Of a DNA stretch of 64,000 nucleotides, positions 20,443 to 29,957 are shown piece after piece. Within the stretch, counting starts at the first letter, position 1. Each line of letters opens with the position of its first letter. The DNA comes from Kribbella capetownensis. GTDB taxonomy: Bacteria; Actinomycetota; Actinomycetes; Propionibacteriales; Kribbellaceae. A model generated the notes under the pieces. That model did not search any database. It was not told where the DNA came from and worked only from the letters and a program-made list of their open reading frames with translations. A program made the translations under genes and the position numbers. The stretch lies in NCBI RefSeq assembly GCF_004331485.1, contig NZ_SJKD01000003.1:496001-560000 (forward strand), in the 5' to 3' direction.

Positions 20443-21332
20443 CTCAGCAACTTCGGGTCCAGGGCGTCGCGGATCGAGTCGCCGATGATCATGAACGAGA
20501 TCGTCATCGTCGAGATGAACAACGCCGGCCAGAGGAACAGGTGCGGGGATTCCCGGTACGACGCAGCCACGCCGAACTGCGATCCCCAGGAGATCGACGG
20601 CGGTTGCAGGCCGACGCCGAGGAACGTCAGCACGGCCTCCAGCCCGATCAGACCGCCGATACCGAGCGTGGTCATCGCGAGCAGCGGCGCCATCGCGTTC
20701 GGGAACACGTGCTTGCGCAGGATCCGCAGCGGTGGCACCCCGACCGACCGGGCCGCCAAGACGTACTCGCGGTTGCGGACCGAGAACACCGTGGAGCGCA
20801 TCACCCGCATCCCCTGCGGCCACCCGGTCACGAGGATGATCGCGACGATGATCCAGATGCTGCGGTTCGGCACCGAGTTCAGGATCACGATCAGCGCGAT
20901 CAGGCCGGGCAGCGCGAACAGCACGTCCGCGACCCGCGAGATCGCCGTGTCGACCAGACCGGGGAAGTAGCCGGCCAGCAGGCCGAGGATGCCGGCCACC
21001 ACGAACCCGCCGATCCCGGCGACCAGGCTGACCAGCACCGACGGCCTGGCACCGTAGATCACGTTCGCGAAGTAGTCACAGCCCTGGATGTCGAAGCCGA
21101 AGGGGTGCCCCGGCTCGCGACTGTGAGCGGACTTGGCGAGCGCGCAGAAGTGCGGGTCGACCGAGGTGAACAACCGCGGCACCGCGGCCATCAGGAAGAA
21201 CGTCAGCACCAGCACCAGGCAGATGACGAACTGCGGTTTGCGCAGCAACGCCCGGAGCAGTTGGGTGTTCGACAGGGTCCGGCCTTCGAGGTCCTGTGTC
21301 TCGGCCCCGAAGACCTGCGAGGTCTCAGACAT
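20439..21332 (-). CDS. oligopeptide ABC transporter permease (OppC/DppC type)
   Basis: The 297-residue permease has an N-terminal helix (about 33-52), an extracytoplasmic loop with 'FGFDIQGCDYFANVIYGAR', and a BPD_transp_1 domain with the EAA-like loop 'EYVLAARSVGVPPLRILRKH' near residue 190. The start overlaps the OppB-type stop by 8 bp, and its stop overlaps the next ATPase by 4 bp. The substrate is likely a short peptide. Confidence 0.9.
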   Translation of the reverse strand: MSETSQVFGAETQDLEGRTLSNTQLLRALLRKPQFVICLVLVLTFFLMAAVPRLFTSVDPHFCALAKSAHSREPGHPFGFDIQGCDYFANVIYGARPSVLVSLVAGIGGFVVAGILGLLAGYFPGLVDTAISRVADVLFALPGLIALIVILNSVPNRSIWIIVAIILVTGWPQGMRVMRSTVFSVRNREYVLAARSVGVPPLRILRKHVFPNAMAPLLAMTTLGIGGLIGLEAVLTFLGVGLQPPSISWGSQFGVAASYRESPHLFLWPALFISTMTISFMIIGDSIRDALDPKLLR

Positions 21333-22251
21333 TGCGCACCCTCGGATCGATCGCGCCGTAGATGACGTCGACGGCCAGGTTGATCAGGATGAACATCAGG
21401 AACGCCAGGGTGGACAGCAGCACCACCACACCACCCTCCTTCAGCTTGATCGCCTGGAACATGAACTGGCCGAGCCCGGGCAGGTTGAAGATGCTCTCCG
21501 CCAGCACCGCACCGGCGAAGATGCCGGCGAAGTCGATGCCCATCAGCGTCACCACCGGCAGCAGTGCGTTCGGCAGCACGTGCCGCCACAGGATCCGCTG
21601 CTCGCCGAGCCCCTTCGCCCGGGCGGTCTTGACGAAGTCGGAGTTCGCCGTGTCGACGATCGACGTCCGGGTCAGCCGGGCCAGTCCGGCGAACCCGGTG
21701 ATGCCGATGCAGATCGCCGGCAGCAGGTACGACATCGGCCAGCCGTCGCGGGTACCGGAGACCGGCAGCCACTTCAGCTCGACACCGAACAGGTACTGCC
21801 CGGTGAAGTACAGCACCAGCCCCGGCACCGCGAGCACGACAAGTGTTGCCAGCAGCAGCAACCGGTCCATCACGCCGTTGCGCTTGAAGCCGGCGTACAG
21901 GCCGAACAGCAGGCCCGCGATCCACTGGAAGACCAGGCCCAAAGTAGCCAGCTTCAGCGTGACCGGGATCCGCAGCCGCAACTGGTCGGCGATGTCCGCA
22001 CCGGCGAACGTCGTACCGAAGTGGCCGGTGAACATGTCCTTCATGCTCAGCAGGTACTGGACGATGAAGGGATCGTCGAGGTGGTACTGCGCCCGCTTGG
22101 CTGCCAGCACGGCGGCCGGGATCGGCTTGTCGCCGGCCAGTTCCCGCAGGGGGTCCCCGGGCATCGCGAAGACGAGCGCGAAGACCCCCAGCGTGACGAT
22201 CAGGCCGATCGGTATCGCCGCCAGGATGCGGCGCAGGATGAACCGGATCAC
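21325..22251 (-). CDS. oligopeptide ABC transporter permease (OppB/DppB type)
   Basis: The 308-residue permease begins with helix 'IRFILRRILAAIPIGLIVT', then an extracytoplasmic domain with 'MPGDPLREL', and ends in the BPD_transp_1 fold with 'DFVKTARAKGLGEQRILWRH' (EAA loop, about 209-228). GTG 22251 overlaps the binding-protein stop (GTGA). Confidence 0.9.
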   Translation of the reverse strand: MIRFILRRILAAIPIGLIVTLGVFALVFAMPGDPLRELAGDKPIPAAVLAAKRAQYHLDDPFIVQYLLSMKDMFTGHFGTTFAGADIADQLRLRIPVTLKLATLGLVFQWIAGLLFGLYAGFKRNGVMDRLLLLATLVVLAVPGLVLYFTGQYLFGVELKWLPVSGTRDGWPMSYLLPAICIGITGFAGLARLTRTSIVDTANSDFVKTARAKGLGEQRILWRHVLPNALLPVVTLMGIDFAGIFAGAVLAESIFNLPGLGQFMFQAIKLKEGGVVVLLSTLAFLMFILINLAVDVIYGAIDPRVRNV

Positions 22252-23855
22252 TTGAACGTGGCGTAGAGCGCCGAGACACCGACGTACTTGGACACTCTCG
22301 GCTCGATCTTGGCCGAGTGCAGGTACGCGTTCGACTTGGTGTACAGCGGGATCAGCGGCATGTCCTCGAGCGCGATGTCCTCGGCCTGCTGGTAGATCTT
22401 GATCGCCTTCTCCTGGTCCGGCTCGGCGTCACCCTTGGCCAGTACGGCGTCCAGTGCCGGGTTGTTGTAGCCGGCGAAGTTCGCGTCACCGTTGGACTTG
22501 AACATCGGCGTCAGGTAGTCCTCGATCGACGGGTAGTCGTGACCCCAGCCGCTGAACCGCAGGCCGTCCAGCTTGCGGGTGTCGGCCAGCGTGGTGATGT
22601 CCGAGCCCGCCTTGCCGGAGTACTTGACGGTCAGGCCGAGGTTCTGCCGGAGCATGTTGCCGATCGCCTCGGCGAAGATCTGCCCGGTCGCCGACGTGGT
22701 GCTGTAGCTGATGATGACCGGGTCGGAGAACCCGCCGGCCTCCTGCAGCAGCTGCTTGGCCTTGGCCGGGTCGTAGTCGCAGTACTTGCAGGCGTTGTCG
22801 CGGTAGCCGTCGATGTCCGGCGCGATCAGGCCCTTGGCCGGGTCGGACAGCCCGACCAGGTCCGCGAACGCCTTCCGGTCGATCGCCATCGAGAACGCGT
22901 GCCGCAGCTTCGGGTTCTTGTACCGCGCGTCCCAGGCCGGCATGACCAGGTAGTTGGCGCCGGAGCTGACCGCCGTGACCCAGCCGTCGGGGGCGTCGGA
23001 CTTGAAGGTCTTCACCTTGGTCGGGGGTACGTCGACGAAGTCCACGTTGCCGGCCAGGAACTCGTTGTACGCCGTGTCCGCGTTCGGAATGAAGCGGTAG
23101 GTGATGGACTGCGCCTCGGGCGCGTTCGGGCCCTTGTAGCCGTCCCACTTGGCCAGCTTGATGTCGTCGCCGGCGTTCCAGTCGGCCGCCATCTTGTACG
23201 GGCCGTTGCCGATCGGCTTGCGCTTGTAGGCGTCCGGGTTCTTGCGGACCTCCTCCGGCAGCGGCGCCAGGCCGAAGTACTGCAGGGTCAGGCCGAACTG
23301 CGAGAACGGCACCTTGAGCTTGACCGTGAAGGTCAGGTCGTCGACCTGCTTGAGTCCGCTCAGCGTCTTCACCGAGGTCGGCTTCGGGGTGGCGCCGTCC
23401 GGGGTCGGCGGGTTCAGCGCGTCGTACCCCTCGACCTTGGAGAAGAAGCCGTTGTTCTTCCAGGCGTTCGAGCCCTGCGCGGTCATGTTCCAGCTGTCGA
23501 CGTAGTCCTTGGCGGTCAGCGCCTGGCCGTTCTGGAAGGTGTTGCCGGGCTTCAGCTTGACCGTCCAGGTCTGGCTGGTCTTGTCCGGCGTGATCGAGTC
23601 CGCCATCACGTTCTGCAGCTTGCCGGTGTTCGGGTCCGTGGTCACCAGCGGCGCGAACACCGCCATCGCGACCTGGATCCCCGGGCTGCCGTTCTCGTTC
23701 AGCGGGTTGATGTACTCCAGCGGGTCGGCGGCGATCGCGATGATCTCGCTCTTGTCCCCGGAACCGGAGCCACTGCTGCTCTTGCCGTCACCACAGGACG
23801 ACAGCAACAGCGCAAGGCCGACTGTCACCCCCAGAACCCCAGTCAGACGTCGCAC
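22248..23855 (-). CDS. oligopeptide-binding lipoprotein (SBP family 5)
   Basis: The 535-residue extracytoplasmic lipoprotein delivers peptides to the permeases. The signal peptide ends in lipobox 'LLSSC' with the lipidated Cys at residue 21. The SBP_bac_5 fold includes 'DPLEYINPLNENGSPG', 'TWTVKLKPGNTFQNGQALTA' and 'RHAFSMAIDRKAFADLVG'. GTG 23855 has GAGGAAG upstream at wide spacing. It is the first gene of the operon. Confidence 0.9.
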   Translation of the reverse strand: MRRLTGVLGVTVGLALLLSSCGDGKSSSGSGSGDKSEIIAIAADPLEYINPLNENGSPGIQVAMAVFAPLVTTDPNTGKLQNVMADSITPDKTSQTWTVKLKPGNTFQNGQALTAKDYVDSWNMTAQGSNAWKNNGFFSKVEGYDALNPPTPDGATPKPTSVKTLSGLKQVDDLTFTVKLKVPFSQFGLTLQYFGLAPLPEEVRKNPDAYKRKPIGNGPYKMAADWNAGDDIKLAKWDGYKGPNAPEAQSITYRFIPNADTAYNEFLAGNVDFVDVPPTKVKTFKSDAPDGWVTAVSSGANYLVMPAWDARYKNPKLRHAFSMAIDRKAFADLVGLSDPAKGLIAPDIDGYRDNACKYCDYDPAKAKQLLQEAGGFSDPVIISYSTTSATGQIFAEAIGNMLRQNLGLTVKYSGKAGSDITTLADTRKLDGLRFSGWGHDYPSIEDYLTPMFKSNGDANFAGYNNPALDAVLAKGDAEPDQEKAIKIYQQAEDIALEDMPLIPLYTKSNAYLHSAKIEPRVSKYVGVSALYATFK

Positions 23856-23907
23856 GGTCGAACCAACTTCCTCGGCAAAGCGCCGCTAGGCGGGCGGATC
23901 AAGCGTC

Positions 23908-23979
23908 ATGCTCCCTGGTCGAAACTGCGCATGTCAACGTTGTCAGGCGCAAAGCGGCGGCGCGTAACGCAGGCGTTAC
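23908..23979 (-). promoter_or_regulatory. opp-type operon promoter and 16-bp palindrome
   Basis: A consensus -35 TTGACA (23937-23932, minus strand) is followed after 18 bp by a weak -10 GAGCAT (23913-23908). Upstream, GTAACGC-AG-GCGTTAC (23964-23979) is a perfect palindrome about 27 nt before the -35, in an activator-like position. Confidence 0.5.
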
Positions 23980-24093
23980 TTTCCCAAGACCTCAGACGAC
24001 CAGTGATCCGATGGGCAGGCCCGGGCTACCTTAATCCGATAAGCGCGCCGAGTCATCAGACGTCACGTCAGATCTCGGCCAAAACCCAGATGC

Positions 24094-25434
24094 TCACAAA
24101 TGCGCACTCGCCAGGCCGTCGACGAGTGCGGTGAGTGTTCGACCCCATGCATGCTGTGCCGGCGCGCCGTACCCGACCACCAGAGCCGGCGGCAGACCCG
24201 CACCGAAGTGGGACATGCCGAAGGTGACCACCTCGTGCTCGGCGAGGGTGCGCAGGACCGCGTCCTCGTCGCGGCCGGTGAGGTCGACGACGACCTGAAG
24301 ACCGGCGGCGATGCCGCTGGTCCGGTAGTTGCCGAGGGCCCGTATCAGCTCGTCGCGGCGGCGCCGGTACCGCAGCCGGGACGCCCGGACGTGGCGGTCG
24401 TAGGCACCGGACTCGATCAGGGCGGCGAGCGTCATCTGGGTCAGCGTGTCGCTGTGCCGGTCGTCCCAGGTCTTCTCCTCGACAACCGGCTCGACCAGCC
24501 GCGGCGGCAGGACGAGCCAGCCCAGGCGGAGGCCGGGTGCGAGGGTCTTGCTCGCCGACCCCGCGTAGGCGACGACATCGGGAGCGAGTCCTTGCAGGGC
24601 GCCGATCGGCTGCCGGTCGTACCGGAACTCGCCGTCGTAGTCGTCCTCCAGCACGATCGCCCCAGCCTCCCGAGCCCACTCGAGCACTTCGGTACGCCGC
24701 TTGGGCGCGAGCGACACGCCCGTGGGGAACTGATGCGCCGGCGTGAGTACGACGCCGCCCGCGTCACCCAACTGGCCGACGACGGCTCCGTGGTGATCGA
24801 CCTCGACCGGCCTGAGCTCGAGTCCGGCGCGTTCGAGCTGAGCCGGGACCGCGGGTTGGCCGGGACGTTCGTACGCGAACGATTTCGTACCCTGTGCGGC
24901 GGCCGCGCGGGCGAGGAGCGAGACAGCCTGGCGTGCGCCGTTGCACAGCACGATCTGGTCAGGTTCGGCCCGGACACCCCGGGCCCTGCTCAGGTAGCCG
25001 GCCAGGACCTCGCGCGCGTAGGCGGGCCCGCGGGCGTCGTCGTACTGGAGGGCCTCGCGGGGGCGGGTGTTGAGGACGCGACGGGTGGCCGAGTTCCAGG
25101 CGGCGACGGGAAAGTTGGAGACGTCGGGTCTGCCTGGGCGCAGGTCGTGGACGACGGCCGGCTCGGTCGTCGTCGCGGGCCGCTCGGCCGGCCTCTGCGG
25201 ACTCGTCGCGGTGCGGGTACCGGCCCCACGGTCACCGGTGAGATAGCCCTCTTGGACGAGTTGGCTGTAGGCCTCGGCGACCGTGTTGCGGGCCACGCCG
25301 AGGTCGATCGCCAGCGCCCGTGAGGACGGCAGCCGGGTGCCGGGTGGCAGGGTGCGGATCGCCTCCCTCAGGGCGTTCTCGACCCCGGCGCGGACGCCAA
25401 GCGAACGGTCGACGATCAGATGCAGATCCCGCAT
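24094..25434 (-). CDS. MocR/PdxR-type regulator (GntR-HTH plus aminotransferase domain)
   Basis: The 446-residue MocR-family regulator has an N-terminal GntR winged helix ('LPSSRALAIDLGVARNTVAE', about residues 34-53) fused to a fold-type I aminotransferase domain. The PLP lysine is expected in 'AGSASKTLAPGLRLGW' near 300, with 'VLEDDYDGEFRYD' upstream. These proteins sense PLP, GABA or related compounds. ATG 25434 lies 8 nt after TAGAAT (25448-25443), so the mRNA may be leaderless. It is divergent from an MFS gene across 66 bp, a likely control target. Confidence 0.88.
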   Translation of the reverse strand: MRDLHLIVDRSLGVRAGVENALREAIRTLPPGTRLPSSRALAIDLGVARNTVAEAYSQLVQEGYLTGDRGAGTRTATSPQRPAERPATTTEPAVVHDLRPGRPDVSNFPVAAWNSATRRVLNTRPREALQYDDARGPAYAREVLAGYLSRARGVRAEPDQIVLCNGARQAVSLLARAAAAQGTKSFAYERPGQPAVPAQLERAGLELRPVEVDHHGAVVGQLGDAGGVVLTPAHQFPTGVSLAPKRRTEVLEWAREAGAIVLEDDYDGEFRYDRQPIGALQGLAPDVVAYAGSASKTLAPGLRLGWLVLPPRLVEPVVEEKTWDDRHSDTLTQMTLAALIESGAYDRHVRASRLRYRRRRDELIRALGNYRTSGIAAGLQVVVDLTGRDEDAVLRTLAEHEVVTFGMSHFGAGLPPALVVGYGAPAQHAWGRTLTALVDGLASAHL

Positions 25435-25500
25435 GGCCCAGGATTCTAGACCCGGCTTGGACCAGGATCATGGGACAAAATCGACCTAGCGTCGTACCCC
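25435..25500. promoter_or_regulatory. divergent promoter region, MocR regulator / MFS gene
   Basis: This 66-bp spacer carries TAGAAT for the regulator (minus, 25448-25443) and TAGCGT (25487-25492) 8 nt before the MFS GTG. Between them TTGGACCA (25458-25465) and ATGGGACAA (25470-25478) form an imperfect direct repeat, the arrangement MocR proteins often bind. Confidence 0.4.
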
Positions 25501-26727
25501 GTGACTCATCCGATGTTGTTGCTGATCTCGGTGGTGGGGCGGTCCGGGTCGGGGATCGCCGCGACCCTCTCGGCGCTGTTCGTGACCCAGGTGGTCGGGT
25601 TGAGTCTGCGGTCGGTCGGACTCACCCTGACGGCCACGACTGCCGTGGCGGTGAGCGCGAGCATCTGGCTCGGGCACCTCGCGGACCGGCTCGGGGCGCG
25701 GGAGATGTACGCGGCGATGTTCGGTCTGCAGGCTCTGGCGACAGCCGGGCTGGTCGTCGTCGGGGACGTACCCGGCTATGCCGTGGTGGCCTTGGCATTG
25801 GCGGTCGCGGACCTCGGCTACCGGAGCTCACAGGGCGCGGTGATCCACGCGGTGGTGCCACCCGAATCTCGGCTTCCGGTCCGCGCCCAGGTGCGGGTGG
25901 CGGCCAACATCGGCTTCGCCTGCGGCGCCGGACTCGGCGGGATCGCGCTGGCGGTGGGGTCGCCTGCCGCGTATCGCATCGGTTTGCTGACGACCGCTGT
26001 ACTGGTTCTCGCCACCGGTCTTCTGGTCTTCCGGTTGCCCCGGGTGCCGGCGATGAAGGCTCACGAGCTGTCGTCGTGGCAGGTACTGCGTGATGGACCG
26101 TTCGTGCGGTTCATGGGGCTGAACGGCGTACTCAACATCCACAACACGATGCTGAACGTCGCCCTGCCGGTGTGGGTCGCGACGCGGACGGACGCGCCGC
26201 ATTGGGTCATCTCGGTCCTGCTGATCGTCAACGCCGGCGCCGTGATCCTGTTCCAGATCCGTCTCACCCGGGGCACCGACTCCTTGACCGGCGCCGGCCG
26301 GGCAGGCCGTCGCGCCGGTCTGCTGCTCGCCGCGTCCTGTGCCGTACTGTCCCTGACCACCATCACGTCGAGCGGACTGACGATCGCCCTGCTCCTGCTC
26401 GCTGCCTTGGCCCACGTCGCCGGCGAGATCCTCGAAGCTGCCTCCGGCTGGGGCGCGAGCTACGCCTTGGCCCCACCTGGCCTGGTGGGCCAGTATCAAG
26501 GCGCCCACGCCACCGGCAGGGGCATGGGCGACCTCGCCGGCCCGATCGTCCTGACTACCCTGGCCATCCCGCTGGGTCTCACCGGCTGGCTCCTGGTGGC
26601 TCTGCTCTTCGCGGCCGCCGGTCTGCTCACTCCGGTGGTGTTGCGAACAGCCGCGCGAACCGACCGTCGGGCTGAGCCATCAGCTCCGGATACGTCCCCT
26701 GCTGAACCACGGAGCCGGCGTCGATGA
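25501..26727 (+). CDS. MFS transporter
   Basis: The 408-residue protein has about 12 hydrophobic helices and the MFS motif A-like 'GHLADRLGAREMYAAM' near residues 58-73. A long central loop follows helix 6. It is most like drug or metabolite exporters; the substrate is unknown. Divergence from the MocR regulator suggests amine, amino-acid or vitamin B6 linked control. Its 3' end overlaps the convergent ABC gene by 101 bp (26627-26727), so the last 34 codons (a basic tail) are antisense to the ABC C terminus. Confidence 0.8.
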   Translation: MTHPMLLLISVVGRSGSGIAATLSALFVTQVVGLSLRSVGLTLTATTAVAVSASIWLGHLADRLGAREMYAAMFGLQALATAGLVVVGDVPGYAVVALALAVADLGYRSSQGAVIHAVVPPESRLPVRAQVRVAANIGFACGAGLGGIALAVGSPAAYRIGLLTTAVLVLATGLLVFRLPRVPAMKAHELSSWQVLRDGPFVRFMGLNGVLNIHNTMLNVALPVWVATRTDAPHWVISVLLIVNAGAVILFQIRLTRGTDSLTGAGRAGRRAGLLLAASCAVLSLTTITSSGLTIALLLLAALAHVAGEILEAASGWGASYALAPPGLVGQYQGAHATGRGMGDLAGPIVLTTLAIPLGLTGWLLVALLFAAAGLLTPVVLRTAARTDRRAEPSAPDTSPAEPRSRRR

Positions 26728-28348
26728 CGTAGATGCGGTCCATCTCGCGAAGCGTCCAGGCGCGGTGCGAGACCACGATCGTGATCCGGGTGTCCCTGGT
26801 ACGCCGCAGTTCGGCGAAGATCTCGCGCTCGGCCTCGGCGTCGATGGCGGACGTGGGTTCGTCCAGGATCCAGACACCGGCGTTCCGCAGCCGGATCCGT
26901 GCCAGCGCGAGCCGCTGCCACTGCCCGCCCGAGATTCCGGTGCCGCCCCACTGCTGGCCCAACTGCGTGCCGAGCGGAACGTCCGCCGCGAAGGTACCCG
27001 CCAGCGCAGCCCGGATCTCGTCGTCGGACACCGGCCCCGGGGAGCCGAGGGCGATGGCGTCGCGGAGCGTGAACTCGAACCGCCCGAACTCCTGCACGAG
27101 CAGCCCGAAGTGTCCCAGCCGCTCGCTCTCGCTCAGCTCCACAGCGTCCCGACGGTCGATCAGCACCCGCCCGGTATCCGGCGCCAGGCTGCCGACGAGG
27201 AGGTTGACCGCGGTCGACTTGCCCGCCCCGTTCACGCCGACCAATGCGACGAGCTCACCACGCCGTGCCTCGATACACACGTCCAGCAAGGCCGGCTCCG
27301 GCGCGCCCGGATAGCGGAAGGTGACGTTGTCCAGGGCAACAGACTCGACCCGCGGTACGACGAGCTGCGGCTCCCGCTCGGGAGCGCTCCGGACGAACCG
27401 GCGATAGATCCGGGCCTGCGGCGCGGTCGTGACGATCGTGCCGAACGCGTAGCCGCACAACCGGATCGCGTTCAGTCCGGAGATGGTTCCGGCAACGGCC
27501 GCGGCAGCTGCTCCCCCGGTCGCCCCGCCGAGCACCAGGGCGACCAGCGCACCGCCGAACAGCAGGACGGTCGCGACGGCAGCCGCGAGCTCCGCCGTCA
27601 TGGCCATCCCGATCATCCCGTCCTGGATCCGGGTCGCGCCGGCCCGGCGCTCGGCGACCAGCCGCGCGACCTTGACGCCGGAGCCGAGGGCCGCCAGCTC
27701 GGTTGCAGGACGCTGCTGGATGAGCTGTTCGGTGGCATACCCGGCGACGCGGTCCTTCTCCGCAACCTTCGGCCACTTCGCGGACTCCATCCGCGCGATG
27801 GCAGTGAACGCGACCACCGTCGGTACGAGCGCGGCGAGGACGAGTCCTCCGGACCACGGATTGATCGACCAGATCGCCGCGCACAGCACGACCGAGGTCA
27901 CGCCCGCGCCGAGCACCTGGACCGGCCGTCCGGGCACGTCCGCCATCGGCCACGTCGCCGACTGGGCGGCTTCCAGATCCGTCGTCACGTCGGGGCGGGA
28001 CAGGCGGCTCGGGCTCAGCCGGGCGGCAACCTGCGCGAGCTCGGCGCGGTAGTGCAACCTCAGCCGCAGCATCATCCGCTGGCCACAGCCGGTCGCCACC
28101 TGCGCGAGCGGATACATCAGGCCCACCACCACCGTGAGCCCGATCAGCGGCACCCAGGCGTGGCCTCGGTCCAGGCCGTCGATCAGACGGCGCAGCAGGA
28201 CGACCTGAGCGCCCGGAAGGACAGCTTGGCCGAGGACAAGGGTCGAGTAGAAGAGCAACCAGCCCGGAGCGACCCGGACGGCGTCGGACAGGGATTCGCG
28301 GGCGGTACGAAACGCATCCCACAGCGGAGTCAGCACGGTGATCCTCAT
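26627..28348 (-). CDS. ABC exporter, fused permease-ATPase
   Basis: The 573-residue half-transporter has a type I exporter membrane domain (about residues 30-320) and an ATPase domain with Walker A 'GVNGAGKST', signature 'GISGGQWQRLALARI', Walker B 'VWILDEPTSAID' and H-loop 'VVSHR'. The substrate is unknown. I use ATG 28348 ('MRITVLTPLWDAF'); the frame runs 51 nt further but across a hairpin. That hairpin (28368-28391) ends 43 nt upstream, so the gene is either attenuated or has its own very short leader. It converges on and overlaps the MFS gene. Confidence 0.82.
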   Translation of the reverse strand: MRITVLTPLWDAFRTARESLSDAVRVAPGWLLFYSTLVLGQAVLPGAQVVLLRRLIDGLDRGHAWVPLIGLTVVVGLMYPLAQVATGCGQRMMLRLRLHYRAELAQVAARLSPSRLSRPDVTTDLEAAQSATWPMADVPGRPVQVLGAGVTSVVLCAAIWSINPWSGGLVLAALVPTVVAFTAIARMESAKWPKVAEKDRVAGYATEQLIQQRPATELAALGSGVKVARLVAERRAGATRIQDGMIGMAMTAELAAAVATVLLFGGALVALVLGGATGGAAAAAVAGTISGLNAIRLCGYAFGTIVTTAPQARIYRRFVRSAPEREPQLVVPRVESVALDNVTFRYPGAPEPALLDVCIEARRGELVALVGVNGAGKSTAVNLLVGSLAPDTGRVLIDRRDAVELSESERLGHFGLLVQEFGRFEFTLRDAIALGSPGPVSDDEIRAALAGTFAADVPLGTQLGQQWGGTGISGGQWQRLALARIRLRNAGVWILDEPTSAIDAEAEREIFAELRRTRDTRITIVVSHRAWTLREMDRIYVIDAGSVVQQGTYPELMAQPDGRFARLFATPPE

Positions 28349-28367
28349 TCGCAGACGGCAGGCCAAA

Positions 28368-28391
28368 CCGCGCTGGGTCGATCCAGCGCGG
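28368..28391 (-). terminator. hairpin after the FAD oxidase gene, upstream of the ABC exporter
   Basis: On the minus strand CCGCGCTGG-6 nt-CCAGCGCGG is a perfect 9-bp stem followed by TTT. It could terminate the oxidase transcript or attenuate the ABC gene. Confidence 0.6.
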
Positions 28392-28407
28392 TGCGGCACG
28401 TCGGGCC

Positions 28408-28421
28408 GTCAAGTGCTTGAC
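28408..28421. promoter_or_regulatory. palindrome GTCAAG-TG-CTTGAC
   Basis: A perfect 6+6 inverted repeat lies between the FAD oxidase stop and the ABC exporter start. It could be an operator for the exporter; no clear -10 is visible. Confidence 0.35.
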
Positions 28422-28509
28422 ACCCTTGCCGTGGGACACAGCCCGTTCAGCGAGGGATCCAGAGGCAGATCACGTGGTGACGCGACACAACAGCTCGAAG
28501 ACTATCGCG

Positions 28510-29895
28510 TCAATGCGGCCGGATGTTCTGGTTCAGGTGGAACAGGTTGCCCGGGTCGTACTTCTGCTTGAGGTCCTTCAGCCGGTCGTACGTCGTGGCG
28601 CCGTACGCGGACCGGATCCGGTCGGTGCCCTCGTCGCTCAGGAAGTTGACGTACACGCCGGACTGGTGCGGCTCGAGTGCCTGCCACGAGTCGCGCACCC
28701 ACTGCCGCTGCTCCTCGAACCCGTCCGGACCGAGCGTCACACCGACGAAGTTGAACGTGTGCCCGCTCGATCGCGCGCCGAACGCCGTACTGTCCGGACT
28801 CACCCTGGAGATGGCGCCGCCAAGCTGGAAGATCGGGTACGACGTGTACGGCGAGGTGATCGCCATCCCACGCGCGGCGGCGATGTCGATCACCTCGTCC
28901 GACAGCGTGCTGACGTCCGAGGACCGCGTGTAGTACCACCGGCCGTGCGGGAAGCTCGGGTCGAACATCGCCTGCAGGTCGACGTACGGCTTCGGCGTGC
29001 ACATGTCCAGCACCGGTGGCGCGAACGCCTTGAGCGGCGCCACGACCAGCTCGCCGTCCTCGACCGAACCGGCGTAGCAGGCCAGCACGACCACCACCGG
29101 ACGGCCGTGCAGTTCGGCCGGAATCGACGGCAGCGGCGGGATCCACCGATGCATCACCGCGGTGGTGAGGTCGTCGGGTACGCCGGTGATCCAGTCGCGG
29201 TAGAACCGCATCAGGTCCGGCGACTTCTCCATCGGCCACATGATCGGGCCGCCGTAGATGACCGGCCCGACCGGATGCAGCCGGAACTCGAACTCGGTGA
29301 CGATGCCGAAGTTCCCGCCGCCACCCCGGATCCCCCAGAACAGATCGCCGTTCGCGTCTTCACTCGCGGTCACCAGCTCGCCTTCGGCGGTGATCACGTC
29401 GGCCGAGATCAGGTTGTCGATGCTCAGCCCGTACTTCCGCATCAGCCAGCCGATCCCACCGCCGAGCGTGAGTCCGGCGACCCCGGTGTGCGTGACGATG
29501 CCGGACGGCGTGGCCAGACCGAAGGCCTGCGTCTCGCGGTCCAGCTCACCGAGCAGGACCCCTGCCTGCGCACGCGCCGTACGGCGAACCGGATCGACCC
29601 GGATCCCCTTCATCCGGGCGAGATCGATGAGAATGCCACCGTCGCAGGTCGAGTGACCCGGGAAGCTGTGGCCGCCGCCGCGGACCGCCACCTGCAGGCC
29701 GGTCCGGCGGGCGAACGCCAGCGCGGCGCGGATGTCGGCGGCTCCGGTGCAGCAGGCGATGAGTGCGGGCCGTCGGTCGATCGATCCGTTCCAGACTTTC
29801 CGCTGCTCGTCGTACGACGGATCGCCCGGAGAAACCAGGTCACCGCGGAAGTCGTCGGCCAATGCTTGTGTTGCCGATGTAGTTGTCGTGGTCAT
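28510..29895 (-). CDS. FAD-linked oxidase, berberine-bridge-enzyme (BBE) type
   Basis: The 461-residue flavoprotein has the FAD_binding_4 core 'VRGGGHSFPGHS' (about residues 71-82), whose first His normally carries 8alpha-linked FAD, then 'GLTLGGGIGWL' and 'IRGGGGNFGIVTEFEF'. It ends with the BBE tail 'YDRLKDLKQKYDPGNLFHLN'. The cysteine used for a second flavin bond in bicovalent enzymes is not evident. The substrate could be a sugar, alkaloid or polyketide. No signal peptide is seen. GGGAGGGGG precedes ATG 29895. Confidence 0.87.
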   Translation of the reverse strand: MTTTTTSATQALADDFRGDLVSPGDPSYDEQRKVWNGSIDRRPALIACCTGAADIRAALAFARRTGLQVAVRGGGHSFPGHSTCDGGILIDLARMKGIRVDPVRRTARAQAGVLLGELDRETQAFGLATPSGIVTHTGVAGLTLGGGIGWLMRKYGLSIDNLISADVITAEGELVTASEDANGDLFWGIRGGGGNFGIVTEFEFRLHPVGPVIYGGPIMWPMEKSPDLMRFYRDWITGVPDDLTTAVMHRWIPPLPSIPAELHGRPVVVVLACYAGSVEDGELVVAPLKAFAPPVLDMCTPKPYVDLQAMFDPSFPHGRWYYTRSSDVSTLSDEVIDIAAARGMAITSPYTSYPIFQLGGAISRVSPDSTAFGARSSGHTFNFVGVTLGPDGFEEQRQWVRDSWQALEPHQSGVYVNFLSDEGTDRIRSAYGATTYDRLKDLKQKYDPGNLFHLNQNIRPH

Positions 29896-29957
29896 GCTGG
29901 GACCCCCTCCCAGCTCGATAGTCTGCCCCTGCGCCGCGGGGCTGTCGAGGGTGAACC

